From: Lysinibacillus sp. G4S2
GTDB taxonomy: Bacteria > Bacillota > Bacilli > Bacillales_A > Planococcaceae
Direction: 5' to 3'
Assembly (NCBI RefSeq): GCF_030348505.1
Contig: NZ_JAUCFJ010000002.1
Coordinates: forward strand, 3,848,001-3,912,000
DNA: 64,000 bases
The notes under the pieces were generated by a model. The model worked only from the letters and a program-made list of their open reading frames with translations. It did not search any database and was not told where the DNA came from. This document shows, piece by piece, positions 1-8,804 of this stretch. The position numbers were made by a program, and so were the translations under genes. Positions within the stretch are counted from its first letter, which is position 1. Every line of letters begins with the position of its first letter.

Positions 1-295
1 CTTCAACAACTAATTTTGTGTAAGGTTGACGGTGACCTTGTTTACGACGGTAGTTCTTTTTAGCTTTCAATTTGAAAACAACGATTTTTTTCGCACGGCC
101 TTCTTTCACAACTTTAGCTGTTACAGTAGCGCCTTCTACGAATGGAGCTCCAACTTTAACGTTTTCGCCACCTACGAATAAAACTTTATCGAAAGTTACA
201 ACCTCGTCAGCTTCTACACCTAATTTTTCAACATAGATTTCTTGACCAGCTTCTACTTTGATTTGTTTACCACCAGTTTCAATAATTGCGTACAT
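1..295 (-). CDS. rplU: 50S ribosomal protein L21 (3' end cut by window edge)
   Basis: L21 binds 23S rRNA in the large ribosomal subunit. The minus-strand reading from ATG at 295 begins [14 protein letters not shown] and continues through [12 protein letters not shown], which is diagnostic of bacterial L21. The family is about 102 residues, so only the last few residues lie outside the window. A strong ribosome binding site, GAGGAGGTG, sits just upstream of the ATG. It is the first gene of the usual rplU-rpmA ribosomal operon and lies just downstream of spoIVFB, as in Bacillus. A structured leader precedes it. Confidence 0.97.
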   Translation of the reverse strand, partial: MYAIIETGGKQIKVEAGQEIYVEKLGVEADEVVTFDKVLFVGGENVKVGAPFVEGATVTAKVVKEGRAKKIVVFKLKAKKNYRRKQGHRQPYTKLVVE

Positions 296-299
296 TTTA

Positions 300-425
300 C
301 TGCACCTCCTCATAGACTCAGACTCGCCTGTTTATAAAGGTGATCATATGATACTTAAACCTTTCCAGTGCGGTTGTAGTAGCACAGGTGCTACAAACAA
401 TAACATTAAGATATTACCACACGAT
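300..425 (-). promoter_or_regulatory. probable L21 autoregulatory leader
   Basis: The roughly 125 bases between spoIVFB and rplU lie in the position of the L21 leader RNA family of Firmicutes, which lets L21 repress its own operon. On the minus strand there is a perfect GTAGCAC/GTGCTAC hairpin, then CCTTTATAAACAGGCGAGTC and the rplU ribosome binding site. Position and the second segment agree with that family. I assign it from memory of the family; a covariance-model scan would settle it. Confidence 0.55.
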
Positions 426-430
426 TTATT

Positions 431-1042
431 TTAAGTCAATCTATTCATTACATATTTCTCAAATGCTAAACGATATTTTCGATAATTCCATTCTTTCAAC
501 GCTTGAAGCCAAATAAATAAACATAAAATTGCTAAAAAAATAGCTTGTGGGAGGTAATTTAAAGTTATCATGAGTAGTATAGACGCAATTAAAAATGAAA
601 TCCAGTAGTAATATTCAAATATACGAACCCTTGGATAGAATAAATATAAAGACGCTAAAAATATTCTGCCACCATCTAACGGAATAATTGGTAATACATT
701 GATGGCTAATAGCACAAGTTGTACATGGATGAGCTTAGAAGCAAGTAGTTCTGGCATAAAAAAAGCGAGGCCAATCCCTAATATTGTAGCGATTGGTCCT
801 CCAAGGGCAATCCATAGGAGTGACGTTGCTGACACAACCGTTGGATTTTCAAACTCTATTTCCCCTCCGTAAGGTGTAATAACGCATGATTTTACCTTAA
901 CACCACAAAGCATTGCAGCTAATAGATGACCTGCTTCATGCCATAATAACGAAAATAAAATAATGGAGTAATAAGCAATTTGGCCACTAAAAATCATTAA
1001 AAATACGAAAGGGATACATAGAAGATGCAGTTTAATTTTCAT
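431..1042 (-). CDS. spoIVFB: stage IV sporulation intramembrane metalloprotease SpoIVFB
   Basis: SpoIVFB is the site-2-type (M50B) membrane protease that cleaves pro-sigma-K in the mother cell during sporulation. The 203-residue protein has several hydrophobic segments, the zinc motif HEAGH at about residues 35-39 and the second active-site motif LDGGR at about 122-126. I chose ATG at 1042 because it overlaps the spoIVFA stop (ATGAAAATTAA), which implies translational coupling; a longer reading from TTG at 1072 would overlap spoIVFA more deeply. The pair SpoIVFA-SpoIVFB next to minD and rplU is the Bacillus arrangement. Confidence 0.93.
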   Translation of the reverse strand: MKIKLHLLCIPFVFLMIFSGQIAYYSIILFSLLWHEAGHLLAAMLCGVKVKSCVITPYGGEIEFENPTVVSATSLLWIALGGPIATILGIGLAFFMPELLASKLIHVQLVLLAINVLPIIPLDGGRIFLASLYLFYPRVRIFEYYYWISFLIASILLMITLNYLPQAIFLAILCLFIWLQALKEWNYRKYRLAFEKYVMNRLT

Positions 1043-1586
1043 TGGACGCCGCTGCTTCAAGCCACTGTACAATTTGTTCTAAACTATAATATGACTTATC
1101 TTTTTCAATCGAGATATAGAGTTGTCCCGTCTCTTTCATGCCGATTAAATCATTTGCCTGCACCGTTGTATATGGCAGTTGTGCTAAACTATCCAACATA
1201 CCATAAGAAACTGTTGTGCCATCATCATAGCTAATCGTCATTGTTTTACCAGTATATTTTGTATGACCAGTGAAAACGACAAGACCATTTTGTCCAGCAT
1301 ACACTGGAAGACCCGCATCATACTGCAATAAAAAGCCTTCCTGAAAAACTTGCGCATTAGCAAATGTTAATAGTTCAGTTTGCCCAACATCACTCGATAC
1401 CACTATTGTTGCATCGTCTTTATTTAGCCAACTTTGTCCGAGCTCGCTTAAATAAGTTAAATCTGCTGATGTTGTAACAAGTTTTCGCACAGGTGTTTCC
1501 AATACACCTTGATCCTCTAAACGAATTACGAGCATAATTGCAGCCACAAGTAATATTGTGACCAACCATTTCCATTTCTTAAACAA
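1032..1586 (-). CDS. spoIVFA: SpoIVFA-like regulator of SpoIVFB
   Basis: SpoIVFA anchors SpoIVFB and BofA in the outer forespore membrane and holds the protease inactive until the SpoIVB signal arrives. This 184-residue protein has one N-terminal membrane segment (residues 7-21) and an outer domain resembling a peptidase M23/LytM fold (GQNGLVVFTGHTKYTG, then a TVSYGML strand) without its catalytic metal ligands, as known for SpoIVFA. It is shorter than the 264-residue B. subtilis protein, mainly before the M23-like part. It lies directly upstream of spoIVFB with overlapping ends and downstream of minD. Assignment rests on context plus weak sequence character. Confidence 0.85.
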   Translation of the reverse strand: MFKKWKWLVTILLVAAIMLVIRLEDQGVLETPVRKLVTTSADLTYLSELGQSWLNKDDATIVVSSDVGQTELLTFANAQVFQEGFLLQYDAGLPVYAGQNGLVVFTGHTKYTGKTMTISYDDGTTVSYGMLDSLAQLPYTTVQANDLIGMKETGQLYISIEKDKSYYSLEQIVQWLEAAASNEN

Positions 1587-1639
1587 GCCCTCATCCTTTT
1601 TTCACACTATATGAGGCTGCATGTCCATTCATGCACAAG

Positions 1640-1674
1640 AAAAAAACCTTCTCGTACAAATGCACGAAAAGGCT
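1640..1674 (-). terminator. intrinsic terminator after minD
   Basis: On the minus strand CCTTTTCGT pairs with ACGAGAAGG across a short loop and is followed by seven T. It ends the mre-min transcript, so spoIVFA-spoIVFB probably has its own (sporulation) promoter. Confidence 0.8.
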
Positions 1675-1683
1675 GGCTTATAA

Positions 1684-2481
1684 TCATCTTGAAAATAACG
1701 CTTTAAGTTTTGAAAATACACCTCTATGTTCATCTTCAATTGCCATAAGTGGCACAGATTCCCCAAGTATTCGACGGGCAATATTACGATAGCCTAGAGA
1801 TGCTTTGTTAGTTGGATCCATTACTACTGGTTCACCTTTATTGGAAGATGAAATAACTCCTTCACTATCTACGATTATCCCTAATAGATCGATAGACAAA
1901 TGTGTTGTAATTTCATTCACATCTAAAGTATCGCCGCTCTTCATCATATGTTGACGAATGCGGTTAATAATTAGCTTAGGTGCAGTAATTTCTTCCTGTT
2001 CGAGCAAGCCAATAATTCGATCTGCATCACGCACAGCAGAGATTTCTGGCGTTGTTACTACAATTGCATGATCTGCTCCAGCAACAGCATTTCGATAGCC
2101 TTGTTCAATGCCCGCTGGACAGTCTATTAAAACATAATCATAGTCTCTTTTCAGTTCCTCTACTAGGCTCTTCATCTGCTCAGGATTTACAGCATTTTTA
2201 TCTGTCGTTTGAGCGGCAGGTAATAAAAATAGTTTCTCATCTACACGTTTATCTTTTATTAACGCTTGATGAATCTTACAGCGCCCTTCAACAACATCTA
2301 CTAAATCGTAAATAATGCGATTCTCAAGGCCTAAAATTACGTCTAAATTACGTAGACCAATATCTGTATCTACTAAACATATTTTTTTACCTTGTAGAGC
2401 CAATGCAGTCCCAAGGTTAGCCGCTGTCGTTGTTTTTCCGACACCGCCTTTACCTGAAGTTATGACGATCGCTTCTCCCAC
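1684..2481 (-). CDS. minD: septum site-determining ATPase MinD
   Basis: MinD is a membrane-associated ParA/MinD-type ATPase that recruits MinC and keeps the division septum away from the poles. The deviant Walker A motif GKGGVGKTTT lies at residues 10-19, followed by DTDIGLRNLD and the DCPAGIE switch region; the C-terminal membrane-targeting helix is basic and hydrophobic (FSKLKALF). GTG at 2481 is the chosen start: it lies one base after the minC stop and 8 bases after AAGGGAGG, giving 265 residues, close to the B. subtilis protein. It is the last gene of the mreB-mreC-mreD-minC-minD run. Confidence 0.97.
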   Translation of the reverse strand: MGEAIVITSGKGGVGKTTTAANLGTALALQGKKICLVDTDIGLRNLDVILGLENRIIYDLVDVVEGRCKIHQALIKDKRVDEKLFLLPAAQTTDKNAVNPEQMKSLVEELKRDYDYVLIDCPAGIEQGYRNAVAGADHAIVVTTPEISAVRDADRIIGLLEQEEITAPKLIINRIRQHMMKSGDTLDVNEITTHLSIDLLGIIVDSEGVISSSNKGEPVVMDPTNKASLGYRNIARRILGESVPLMAIEDEHRGVFSKLKALFSR

Positions 2482-2482
2482 A

Positions 2483-3151
2483 CTAGCTTCCTCCCTTAGA
2501 CACATTTAACAATGGTCGAATATTTTTTAACGCGTGAATTTGATCGTACGTAATGCGTCCATCATAGCCAATAAATGCACAAGTCATCTCTTCCTGATTC
2601 ATTGCTTTTACATGTTCGTCTGACATAGCCTGAACCTGGTCAGCAATCATGATATGCGTGGCTTCAAGGCGAGATGCTGCAATAATTGCATCTTTATTAC
2701 CATGAACACCAGCATGTGCAATTCCTTTGAGTTTACCTAGGACATACACATTGCCACCGGCTTCTACACGTCCATTCGGATTGACATTCCCGACGATAAT
2801 AATATCTCCTGGCGAACGCAGAATTTGACCTGATCTGACCACCCCTAAATATGTATCTTGTTGACTTTCAATCCTTTTCTGGTCGCTTTCATGGACAGTC
2901 AGTACTTCACTTTGCACTTTCGAGACGATTAATTGCTCTGTTTCTTGAACAATCTTAATAAGCTCTTTAATTTGTTTATCAGAACAGTATCGATAGCCTA
3001 AATATAATTGTACATCTACTTTGCTATCGATACCGCTTTCTGAAACTTTCTTTTTAAGTTCTTCTACTAAATCGACATACGCACATTGATCGTCTAAATG
3101 AAGAACAAATCCATCCTTTGTTCCCTTCATATTAACTAACTGTTTTTTCAT
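2483..3151 (-). CDS. minC: septum site-determining inhibitor MinC
   Basis: MinC blocks FtsZ assembly at cell poles when recruited by MinD. The 222-residue protein has the variable N-terminal FtsZ-inhibitory domain and then the right-handed beta-helix C-terminal domain, recognisable by GDIIIVGNVNPNGRVEAGGN and VLGKLKGIAHAG. Length matches the Firmicute family (about 226). It starts 28 bases after mreD and its stop is one base before the minD start, so the two are translated together. Confidence 0.96.
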   Translation of the reverse strand: MKKQLVNMKGTKDGFVLHLDDQCAYVDLVEELKKKVSESGIDSKVDVQLYLGYRYCSDKQIKELIKIVQETEQLIVSKVQSEVLTVHESDQKRIESQQDTYLGVVRSGQILRSPGDIIIVGNVNPNGRVEAGGNVYVLGKLKGIAHAGVHGNKDAIIAASRLEATHIMIADQVQAMSDEHVKAMNQEEMTCAFIGYDGRITYDQIHALKNIRPLLNVSKGGS

Positions 3152-3178
3152 GAATGCCTCACCCCACGTTGTTCTTTG

Positions 3179-3703
3179 TTAAGAAACTTCACGTGCTCTC
3201 TGTAAGACACGCGCATTAATTAGATATTTGAAGGCCCAACCAAGAATCACTAAAAACAATGCATTAGCAATGATCGTTGGCAGCAGTCGTGAACGTAAGA
3301 ATTCCGATAATGGAATCGTTGTAAAGTCGATAAGATAGAAGAATTGATAGAGTATAAATTCTAAAATTGCTACTAAAACAACTGAAATTGTTGTTGTCAC
3401 AACTAAGTGCTGATGAATAATTTTCACGATAGACCCTGCTATAAAACAAATAAGCGGAAACAGTACTGAATATAATCCAATAATATCAATGTAAAACACA
3501 TCATACAAGACACCAAAAAAAAGTCCATACATTACCGCTCGCTGACGGCTGTAATAGATGGAAATAAATATTAAATATAAGATTAAAAATCTTGGTACTA
3601 AATAATAGATATGCCCTTTCACTTCAATGGGTGAAAGCATAGCAAACTGCGGTTCTAGTAAAAATAGTAAAACCGCTACAGAGGGAATGAGAAATCGAAC
3701 CAT
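3179..3703 (-). CDS. mreD: rod shape-determining membrane protein MreD
   Basis: MreD is a small polytopic membrane partner of MreC and MreB in the elongasome. The 174-residue product is almost wholly hydrophobic, with about five membrane segments and a basic C-terminus. Sequence alone is weakly diagnostic, but its place between mreC (1-base junction at 3703) and minC is conserved in Bacillaceae. Confidence 0.92.
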   Translation of the reverse strand: MVRFLIPSVAVLLFLLEPQFAMLSPIEVKGHIYYLVPRFLILYLIFISIYYSRQRAVMYGLFFGVLYDVFYIDIIGLYSVLFPLICFIAGSIVKIIHQHLVVTTTISVVLVAILEFILYQFFYLIDFTTIPLSEFLRSRLLPTIIANALFLVILGWAFKYLINARVLQRAREVS

Positions 3704-4617
3704 TATTTTTCCTCCTCTTCACTCGCCCCTTGCGGATTCGTTAAATCTTTGTTCGTTGCATTACCATCAGATCCATCTATTACTGTAGATGTTCGTTTAG
3801 CAATAATAACATGATCTAATATTGAAAAATCAGCAGATGGTTTTACATAAGCCATCTTTGTTAAACCATAATCATCTGTACTTACTTCTGTAATTTCTCC
3901 GATTGGCACATTTTTTGGGAAAATACCGCCAAGTCCTGATGAAACTACTTGCTGGCCCTTTTTAACTGTTAAACTTGAATCGATTCGCTTCATAATAAGT
4001 TCATTACGATCTTTATCATAGCCCTCGATTAAACCGTATGCTTCTTTATCTCCTAACACCATCGCAGAAACACGATAGTTTGGATTACTTGTATTTAAAA
4101 GCTCTACCTCAGAGGTGAAAGGTGTCACTACTGTAATTTTACCGACTAACCCTTTCGCTGTCATAACTGCCATATTTTTTTCTACACCGTGTGAAGATCC
4201 TTTATCTAAAATAATTTTTTCTTCCCACTGGTCAGGATTTCTAGCAATAACTGTGGCATTAATTGGATTAAATTCTTTTAAGCTCTCCGATTTGTCGAGA
4301 AGCTCACGAAGCTTATTATTATCTGATTTCAATTCCGTTGCCTCAGCTTGTACAGCTGCAAATTCTTCCAAGCGTGCTTTTAAACGTTTATTTTCTTCGT
4401 ACGTGTTTAAGAGGGAATCAATATTATTAAAAACACCCGCAATATAATTCGCCGGCTTCGCAACAATAGATTGTGCGACGCCGACAGTATCTTTAATAAT
4501 TTGCTCTGGTAAAGTTGCATTCGTCCGATCACGTAATGAGAAGCTAATCAATGCCACAAGAAAAACCATGCCCACAAGCAGCAAAATTAATTTCTTATTG
4601 AAAAAAAAGTGTGGCAT
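3703..4617 (-). CDS. mreC: rod shape-determining protein MreC
   Basis: MreC is a bitopic protein that scaffolds cell-wall synthesis outside the membrane. The 304-residue product has a basic N-terminus, one membrane helix (about residues 9-26), a coiled-coil stretch (about 65-115) and the beta-domain pair with typical motifs NPDQWEEKIILDKGSSHGV and GLVGKI. A charged, Glu-rich tail ends the protein. It lies 12 bases after mreB and abuts mreD, forming the mreBCD operon. Confidence 0.96.
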   Translation of the reverse strand: MPHFFFNKKLILLLVGMVFLVALISFSLRDRTNATLPEQIIKDTVGVAQSIVAKPANYIAGVFNNIDSLLNTYEENKRLKARLEEFAAVQAEATELKSDNNKLRELLDKSESLKEFNPINATVIARNPDQWEEKIILDKGSSHGVEKNMAVMTAKGLVGKITVVTPFTSEVELLNTSNPNYRVSAMVLGDKEAYGLIEGYDKDRNELIMKRIDSSLTVKKGQQVVSSGLGGIFPKNVPIGEITEVSTDDYGLTKMAYVKPSADFSILDHVIIAKRTSTVIDGSDGNATNKDLTNPQGASEEEEK

Positions 4618-4629
4618 TGCCTAAACCTC

Positions 4630-5649
4630 CTACCCTTTTACTTGTTGTGCACGAATTAAATCAATATGTTCTAGAGCCTTACCTGTACCAATAGCAACAC
4701 AGTCCAGTGGATCTTCTGCGATAAATACTGGCATATTTGTTTCTTGGCTAATAACTTTGTCTAGATTTGTTAATAGCGCACCACCACCTGTTAAAACAAT
4801 TCCGCGTTCCATTACGTCTGCAGATAATTCAGGAGGTGTTTGTTCAAGCGTTTTACGAACACCATCAATAATAGATGCTACCGCTTCACGTAAAGATTCA
4901 GAGATTTCTTGTGAAGAAATTTCGATCGTTTTAGGTAAACCTGTTAAAAGATCGCGTCCTCTAATTTCCATTCTATTTTCTGGACCCTCAGCCAATGCTG
5001 TACCAATTTCCATTTTAACTGCTTCTGCAGTACGTTCACCTATTGTTAAGTTATACGTTTTACGAATATACGAAATGATGGATTGGTCCATTGCATCCCC
5101 GCCAACACGCACGGATTCACTTGTTACAATACCACCTAATGAAATAACAGCTACCTCTGTTGTACCACCACCGATATCAACGACCATTGACCCTGTTGGA
5201 TCCCATACTGGTAAGTTTGAACCGATTGCTGCTGCAAATGGCTCTTCAATTGTAAATGCTTCTTTAGCACCTGCTTGACGAGCAGCATCAATAACCGCAC
5301 GTTGTTCAACTGATGTAATACCGTAAGGCACACAAATCATAACATTTGGTTTTTTCCAATTTCCACCAGAATTTTTACAAGCTTCTTTTAAATAATAACC
5401 TATCATTGCTGTAGTAATATCAAAGTCAGCAATAACGCCATCTTTCATAGGACGGATTGCTACGATTGAACCAGGTGTACGACCAATCATATTTTTTGCA
5501 TCATTACCAACTGCAACTATATCTCCAGTTTTTGTATTTTTTGCTACGACTGAAGGTTCGCGTAAAACGATTCCCTTCCCTTTAATAAACACTAATGTAT
5601 TCGCTGTGCCGAGGTCAATCCCGACATCTTTACTTCCTAATCCAAACAA
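4630..5649 (-). CDS. mreB: actin-like cell shape protein MreB
   Basis: MreB polymerises under the membrane and guides lateral wall synthesis. The 339-residue protein has the actin-fold signatures: phosphate 1 loop [27 protein letters not shown] (phosphate 2) and VLTGGGALL (adenosine motif). Length agrees with B. subtilis MreB (337). A GGGAG-type ribosome binding site precedes the ATG. It heads the mreBCD-minCD run; radC lies upstream, separated by a radC terminator and about 620 bases. Confidence 0.98.
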   Translation of the reverse strand: MFGLGSKDVGIDLGTANTLVFIKGKGIVLREPSVVAKNTKTGDIVAVGNDAKNMIGRTPGSIVAIRPMKDGVIADFDITTAMIGYYLKEACKNSGGNWKKPNVMICVPYGITSVEQRAVIDAARQAGAKEAFTIEEPFAAAIGSNLPVWDPTGSMVVDIGGGTTEVAVISLGGIVTSESVRVGGDAMDQSIISYIRKTYNLTIGERTAEAVKMEIGTALAEGPENRMEIRGRDLLTGLPKTIEISSQEISESLREAVASIIDGVRKTLEQTPPELSADVMERGIVLTGGGALLTNLDKVISQETNMPVFIAEDPLDCVAIGTGKALEHIDLIRAQQVKG

Positions 5650-5727
5650 TTTGTGTACTCCCTTTCTATTTAAGCCATACTTTCGTTGACATCAACTACA
5701 CTCCGGTGTGTAATTACACCCAGAAGC

Positions 5728-5828
5728 TTTATCTTCATTCAATCGATGTTAAACACCCACTGAAAAAACTACACACTCATTCATCTCACACCTGTTGAAG
5801 TGAGAGGCTTCTTCTGAATAAAGATAAA
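5728..5828. repeat. dispersed palindromic repeat (TTTATCTTCATTCA family), long form
   Basis: The segment begins TTTATCTTCATTCA and ends TTCTGAATAAAGATAAA, an imperfect inverted repeat of about 16 bp around roughly 70 bp. The middle (GATGTTAAACACCCACTGAAAA) matches the copy at 22781-22878 and the short palindrome at 48894-48948. It is noncoding and lies in the leader of mreB. Confidence 0.7.
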
Positions 5829-6270
5829 ATCATACCGTTCATTATAACGGATAAACGCAAGAATTTATAGTGCCACATGCCTCTTCTCGCAGAAAAGATA
5901 CTATTTTAATTCCCTCCTAAACTAAAAATAGTACGTATAGATTAGCATATAATTTTTATTCTTGTAAGACAACGTGTAATAGGCTACCAATTTTTGTGAA
6001 TATAATAGACATTTCTACGAGTACAATAACGTTTTATTAAAAAAAAGGTTCGCTTTCATTTTAGTTTTTCGCAAAAAAATACAAAAATATTTATTTTTAA
6101 ATAGCGAAGAGATTTGAAGCAACACCAAATGTAAGATGAGAACAACGCGAATAGTTTCCAAAACATTCCACACCTTCTCTTTTTGATGTTCTATCCGTGC
6201 TTTTGAAAATTCCTGCGACTGCCCCTACCTTTCGTAGACCTAGCTATTTTTATTGATAGATTGACTAGGA
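5829..6270. other. AT-rich intergenic region upstream of mreB
   Basis: About 440 bases between the repeat and the radC terminator. I see no reading frame with a ribosome binding site and no recognisable RNA. It presumably holds the mreB promoter; a TATAAT lies on the minus strand near 5844-5850, but no good -35 box is obvious. Confidence 0.4.
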
Positions 6271-6272
6271 CC

Positions 6273-6306
6273 TAAAAAAACTCTGCAAAAAGCCTGCAGA
6301 GTTAGA
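6273..6306 (-). terminator. intrinsic terminator of radC
   Basis: AACTCTGCA and TGCAGAGTT form a 9-bp stem followed by T7 on the minus strand. The stem overlaps the radC stop codon, so an active transcription unit ends here, which suggests that the intron-split gene is still transcribed through. Confidence 0.85.
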
Positions 6307-6450
6307 AATAACCTTTTTCTTTCAAACTAATAAATTGATGATCGCCGATGATAAGATGATCGATCAAATCAATGCCAATAATATATCCAGCCTCTAAAAT
6401 TCTTTTCGTCACTTCAATATCTTCATCACTGGGTGTCGGCACGCCGCTAG
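6302..6450 (-). CDS. radC: RadC family protein, 3' exon (downstream of group II intron)
   Basis: This 149-base exon encodes the end of RadC, starting inside the conserved motif: after splicing the junction reads [14 protein letters not shown] and runs to ISLKEKGYF. Joined to 7555-8104 it restores one frame of 232 residues, the normal RadC length. The Ser and Asp of the S-x-x-D part of the JAMM motif lie here. The position normally occupied by Asp in HNHPSGDP is Val (GTG), probably not a metal ligand. Without splicing the exon has no start of its own; a short frame read from inside the intron is not expected to be translated. Confidence 0.85.
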
Positions 6451-7554
6451 ATAGCAATAGGTAAGGCTTTGAAATCATCTTCACCTTTTCCCCTGCTCCA
6501 CACCGTGCATGCAACTTTCATCGCACACGGCGTTCCATCGACCGTTCATTTATTTCATTTTCCTCAATTGAGTCAAACAATCCCTTGTGAACTACTCACC
6601 ACTTAGCTTGAAGTGGGAGCTTCTCAGTTCCACGACGAAAGCAACCTCTCGTCTCCCTGAGCGTTACTTCGGGGTGTTCTAACCTTAGATGTCCAACGCT
6701 TGGACGCTCTTTTGGTACGGTGGATATTTTACGCAGGAACCGAATGACTTGGTTTTCGCACTCTATTTTCTTCCTGCAATCTCATATATCAAGTTATCAA
6801 AGACAATTCGTTAAAATTTTGGTTCAAGGTCTATCACGCTCTATTCACGGCTCATGACCTTTTTCGTCATACGAGAATCCTTGAATTTTTGAGTTGAAAT
6901 AATATGAACAATCGACTTGAGGCTATTGCTCCATCTCCGTTACAGAAACTTCAACGCTCCTGCCTCTACTCTCACTACCATAAAGAAAAGTTATAGACGA
7001 ATCCTTTCCTCCCCACCACGTCATCAGGTGTGTCCCTTCTTGTGTCAGTAGCTTTCCACGTTCCCTTCACTCTATCAATACTTAACGTAGGTGCTAGCTC
7101 TTGCCTGACGTCCTCTCCACCGCCTGTAACGATGCATGAAGCTTTCAAAACCATCATAAGTACTCGCCCACGGAACGCGCTTGACTCTTTTATCAAGCCC
7201 ACTCATTTCTAAGTGTTCGCCACTCACAGACATTTCCTTCGCTAGTTCGTCAGTGTTTTACCACATTCTCACCATATTAAGCTTTTTACGACTCCCGGCC
7301 TATCAGTTGCACCAACTACCTCTAGTTAGCTTTCGGTTACTCATATAAGCACTACGGCAACATTCAGCCGACTTCACCGAGCTTCACACGGCATTCTTCT
7401 ACACACTCAAATACCGCATGTCGGAGTATTAGAGTAGGCGTTTCAAGGCGTTACCCTCTCATTCCACCTATCAAGTGAAGAGTTCACGACTCTCTTCTAG
7501 CCATTTGACTATAAGACAGCGTGCGCAACCTTTTTAGTTACGAACGTGTCGCAC
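6451..7554 (-). mobile_element. group II intron without ORF, inserted in radC
   Basis: The minus strand begins GTGCGACACG, the group II 5' consensus GUGYG, and ends CTAT (AY). Near the 3' end is a domain V hairpin (about 6498-6534): catalytic triad CGC, stem CGTGTGCGAT, GAAA tetraloop, then the returning strand to CACGG. Domain VI follows with an unpaired A eight bases from the end (CCTATTGCTAT). Exact removal of 1104 bases restores radC. A candidate EBS1, GATGGTT (7149-7155), pairs over 7 bases with the exon end AATCATC. No reverse transcriptase/maturase frame is present, so splicing would need a maturase encoded elsewhere or self-splicing. Confidence 0.9.
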
Positions 7555-8104
7555 GATGATTATGCGCACAAATTATAGAAGCCGCAGACCTCTTTACAGC
7601 CTCGCGATAAATCTCCCTAGGATGGACTATTGAAGCATTTAGACTGCCTATAAAAATCGTCTTTCTATGAATAATTTGATTCTTTATATTTAAAAAAAGA
7701 ACTACAAAATGTTCCTGACTCAGTGAGGTCATATCAGGCATTAAATAGGCAGCGGCATCTTGCGGTGAACGTATCGTATATTTTTCATCGCTTTGTTTCT
7801 GAGCAAGGCGTCTACCGAGTTCAATTGCAGCTAATATTTGAATGGCTTTAACCTCACCAATCCCTTTAATAGCAACCATTTCTTCAATAGTTGCATGTTT
7901 CAAATGATGTAAACGCTCAAAAACACTTAGTATGCGATTTGCAAGTACAAGAACAGACTCTTCCTTAGTGCCTGTCCTTAGTAAAATGGCCAGCAGCTCC
8001 TGATTCGATAAACTCATAGCTCCTTGGCGCAGTAGTCTTTCACGAGGTCGATCCTGTATATTAACGTCTCGTATCATCATTCTTGGTAAAACATCATTTG
8101 TCAA
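7555..8104 (-). CDS. radC: RadC family protein, 5' exon (interrupted by group II intron)
   Basis: RadC (UPF0758) is a JAMM/MPN+ domain protein; its role in DNA repair is disputed and the biochemical activity is unknown. The exon encodes the N-terminal helix-hairpin-helix region (MVAIKGIGEVKAIQI) and the JAMM core up to IICAHNH, where the intron interrupts the codon after CATAATCATC. I chose TTG at 8104: AAGGAG lies 10 bases upstream and the maf stop is at 8112, so maf and radC form one unit; ATG at 8080 (MMIRDV) is the alternative. Unspliced translation would stop shortly after HNH (HNHRATRS) and lose the Ser/Asp ligands. Confidence 0.88.
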
Positions 8105-8111
8105 AAAAGCC

Positions 8112-8705
8112 TCACTCCTTCGCAAATTGGATAATATTGAGTGCTACCAATTGCGTAAACAACGCTGCAAGTGGTAAGCCGACAACATTGTTATAATCTC
8201 CTTCAATTCGCTTCACTAAAAGGGTTCCAGCAGTTTGAATGCCATAACCACCTGCTTTATCAAATGGGTCTCCCGAATCTACATATGCTTCGATAAGATC
8301 CTGCGATAAATGATGAAAGACAACATTTGTCTCTTCGACAAATGTCGTTTCATTACCGTCAGGTTCAATAATGGCAACAGCTGTCATGACCGCATGATGC
8401 TTGCCTGATAAACGTATTAAGTGAGAAATTGCCTCCTCACGATTTTTGGGTTTATGGAGTAGCTTATCATCATAAACAACAATAGTATCGGCTCCAATAA
8501 TCGTCGCATTTAGAGCTTTTTTTGCCACATCACGTGTTTTTAATAGTGCTACACCTTTAACATAATCTTGCATTGTAGTTGCCTGGACACTTGTCTCTTC
8601 TACTTCACTAGATATTATGTCAAATGGAAGTGATAGCATAGCAAGCAATTCCTTTCGTCGTGGTGACGCAGAAGCAAGCACTAGCTTTTGATTTGTCTTA
8701 AACAT
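8112..8705 (-). CDS. maf: Maf-like nucleoside triphosphate pyrophosphatase
   Basis: Maf proteins hydrolyse dTTP/UTP and modified nucleotides to monophosphates and affect septum formation. The 197-residue product has the N-terminal signature LASASPRRKELL (residues 10-21), GADTIV with the catalytic Asp, and DKAGGYGIQ near residue 152. Length and motifs match the dTTP/UTP subgroup. It sits directly upstream of radC, as in B. subtilis, with an 8-base gap to the proposed radC start. Confidence 0.96.
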   Translation of the reverse strand: MFKTNQKLVLASASPRRKELLAMLSLPFDIISSEVEETSVQATTMQDYVKGVALLKTRDVAKKALNATIIGADTIVVYDDKLLHKPKNREEAISHLIRLSGKHHAVMTAVAIIEPDGNETTFVEETNVVFHHLSQDLIEAYVDSGDPFDKAGGYGIQTAGTLLVKRIEGDYNNVVGLPLAALFTQLVALNIIQFAKE

Positions 8706-8764
8706 TGTCTGACCAATCCTCCTTATTAGCTATCATAACGGAGAATTTGGGATTTGAAAATTTT

Positions 8765-8802
8765 CAAAAAATCAAGATAATGCATATTTCACTATCTTTG
8801 AT
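8765..8802 (-). terminator. intrinsic terminator after the SpoIIB-like gene
   Basis: On the minus strand ATCAAAGATA pairs with TATCTTGAT and a T6 tract follows. It separates the SpoIIB-like gene from maf. Confidence 0.65.
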
Positions 8803-8804
8803 GT

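Noticed and set aside
5595..5798. 67-residue plus-strand frame overlapping the mreB start
   Set aside because: Antisense to mreB and entering the palindromic repeat; no ribosome binding site.
6975..7202. 75-residue minus-strand frame inside the radC intron
   Set aside because: It lies in the ribozyme body, has no ribosome binding site and shows no reverse transcriptase or maturase motif.
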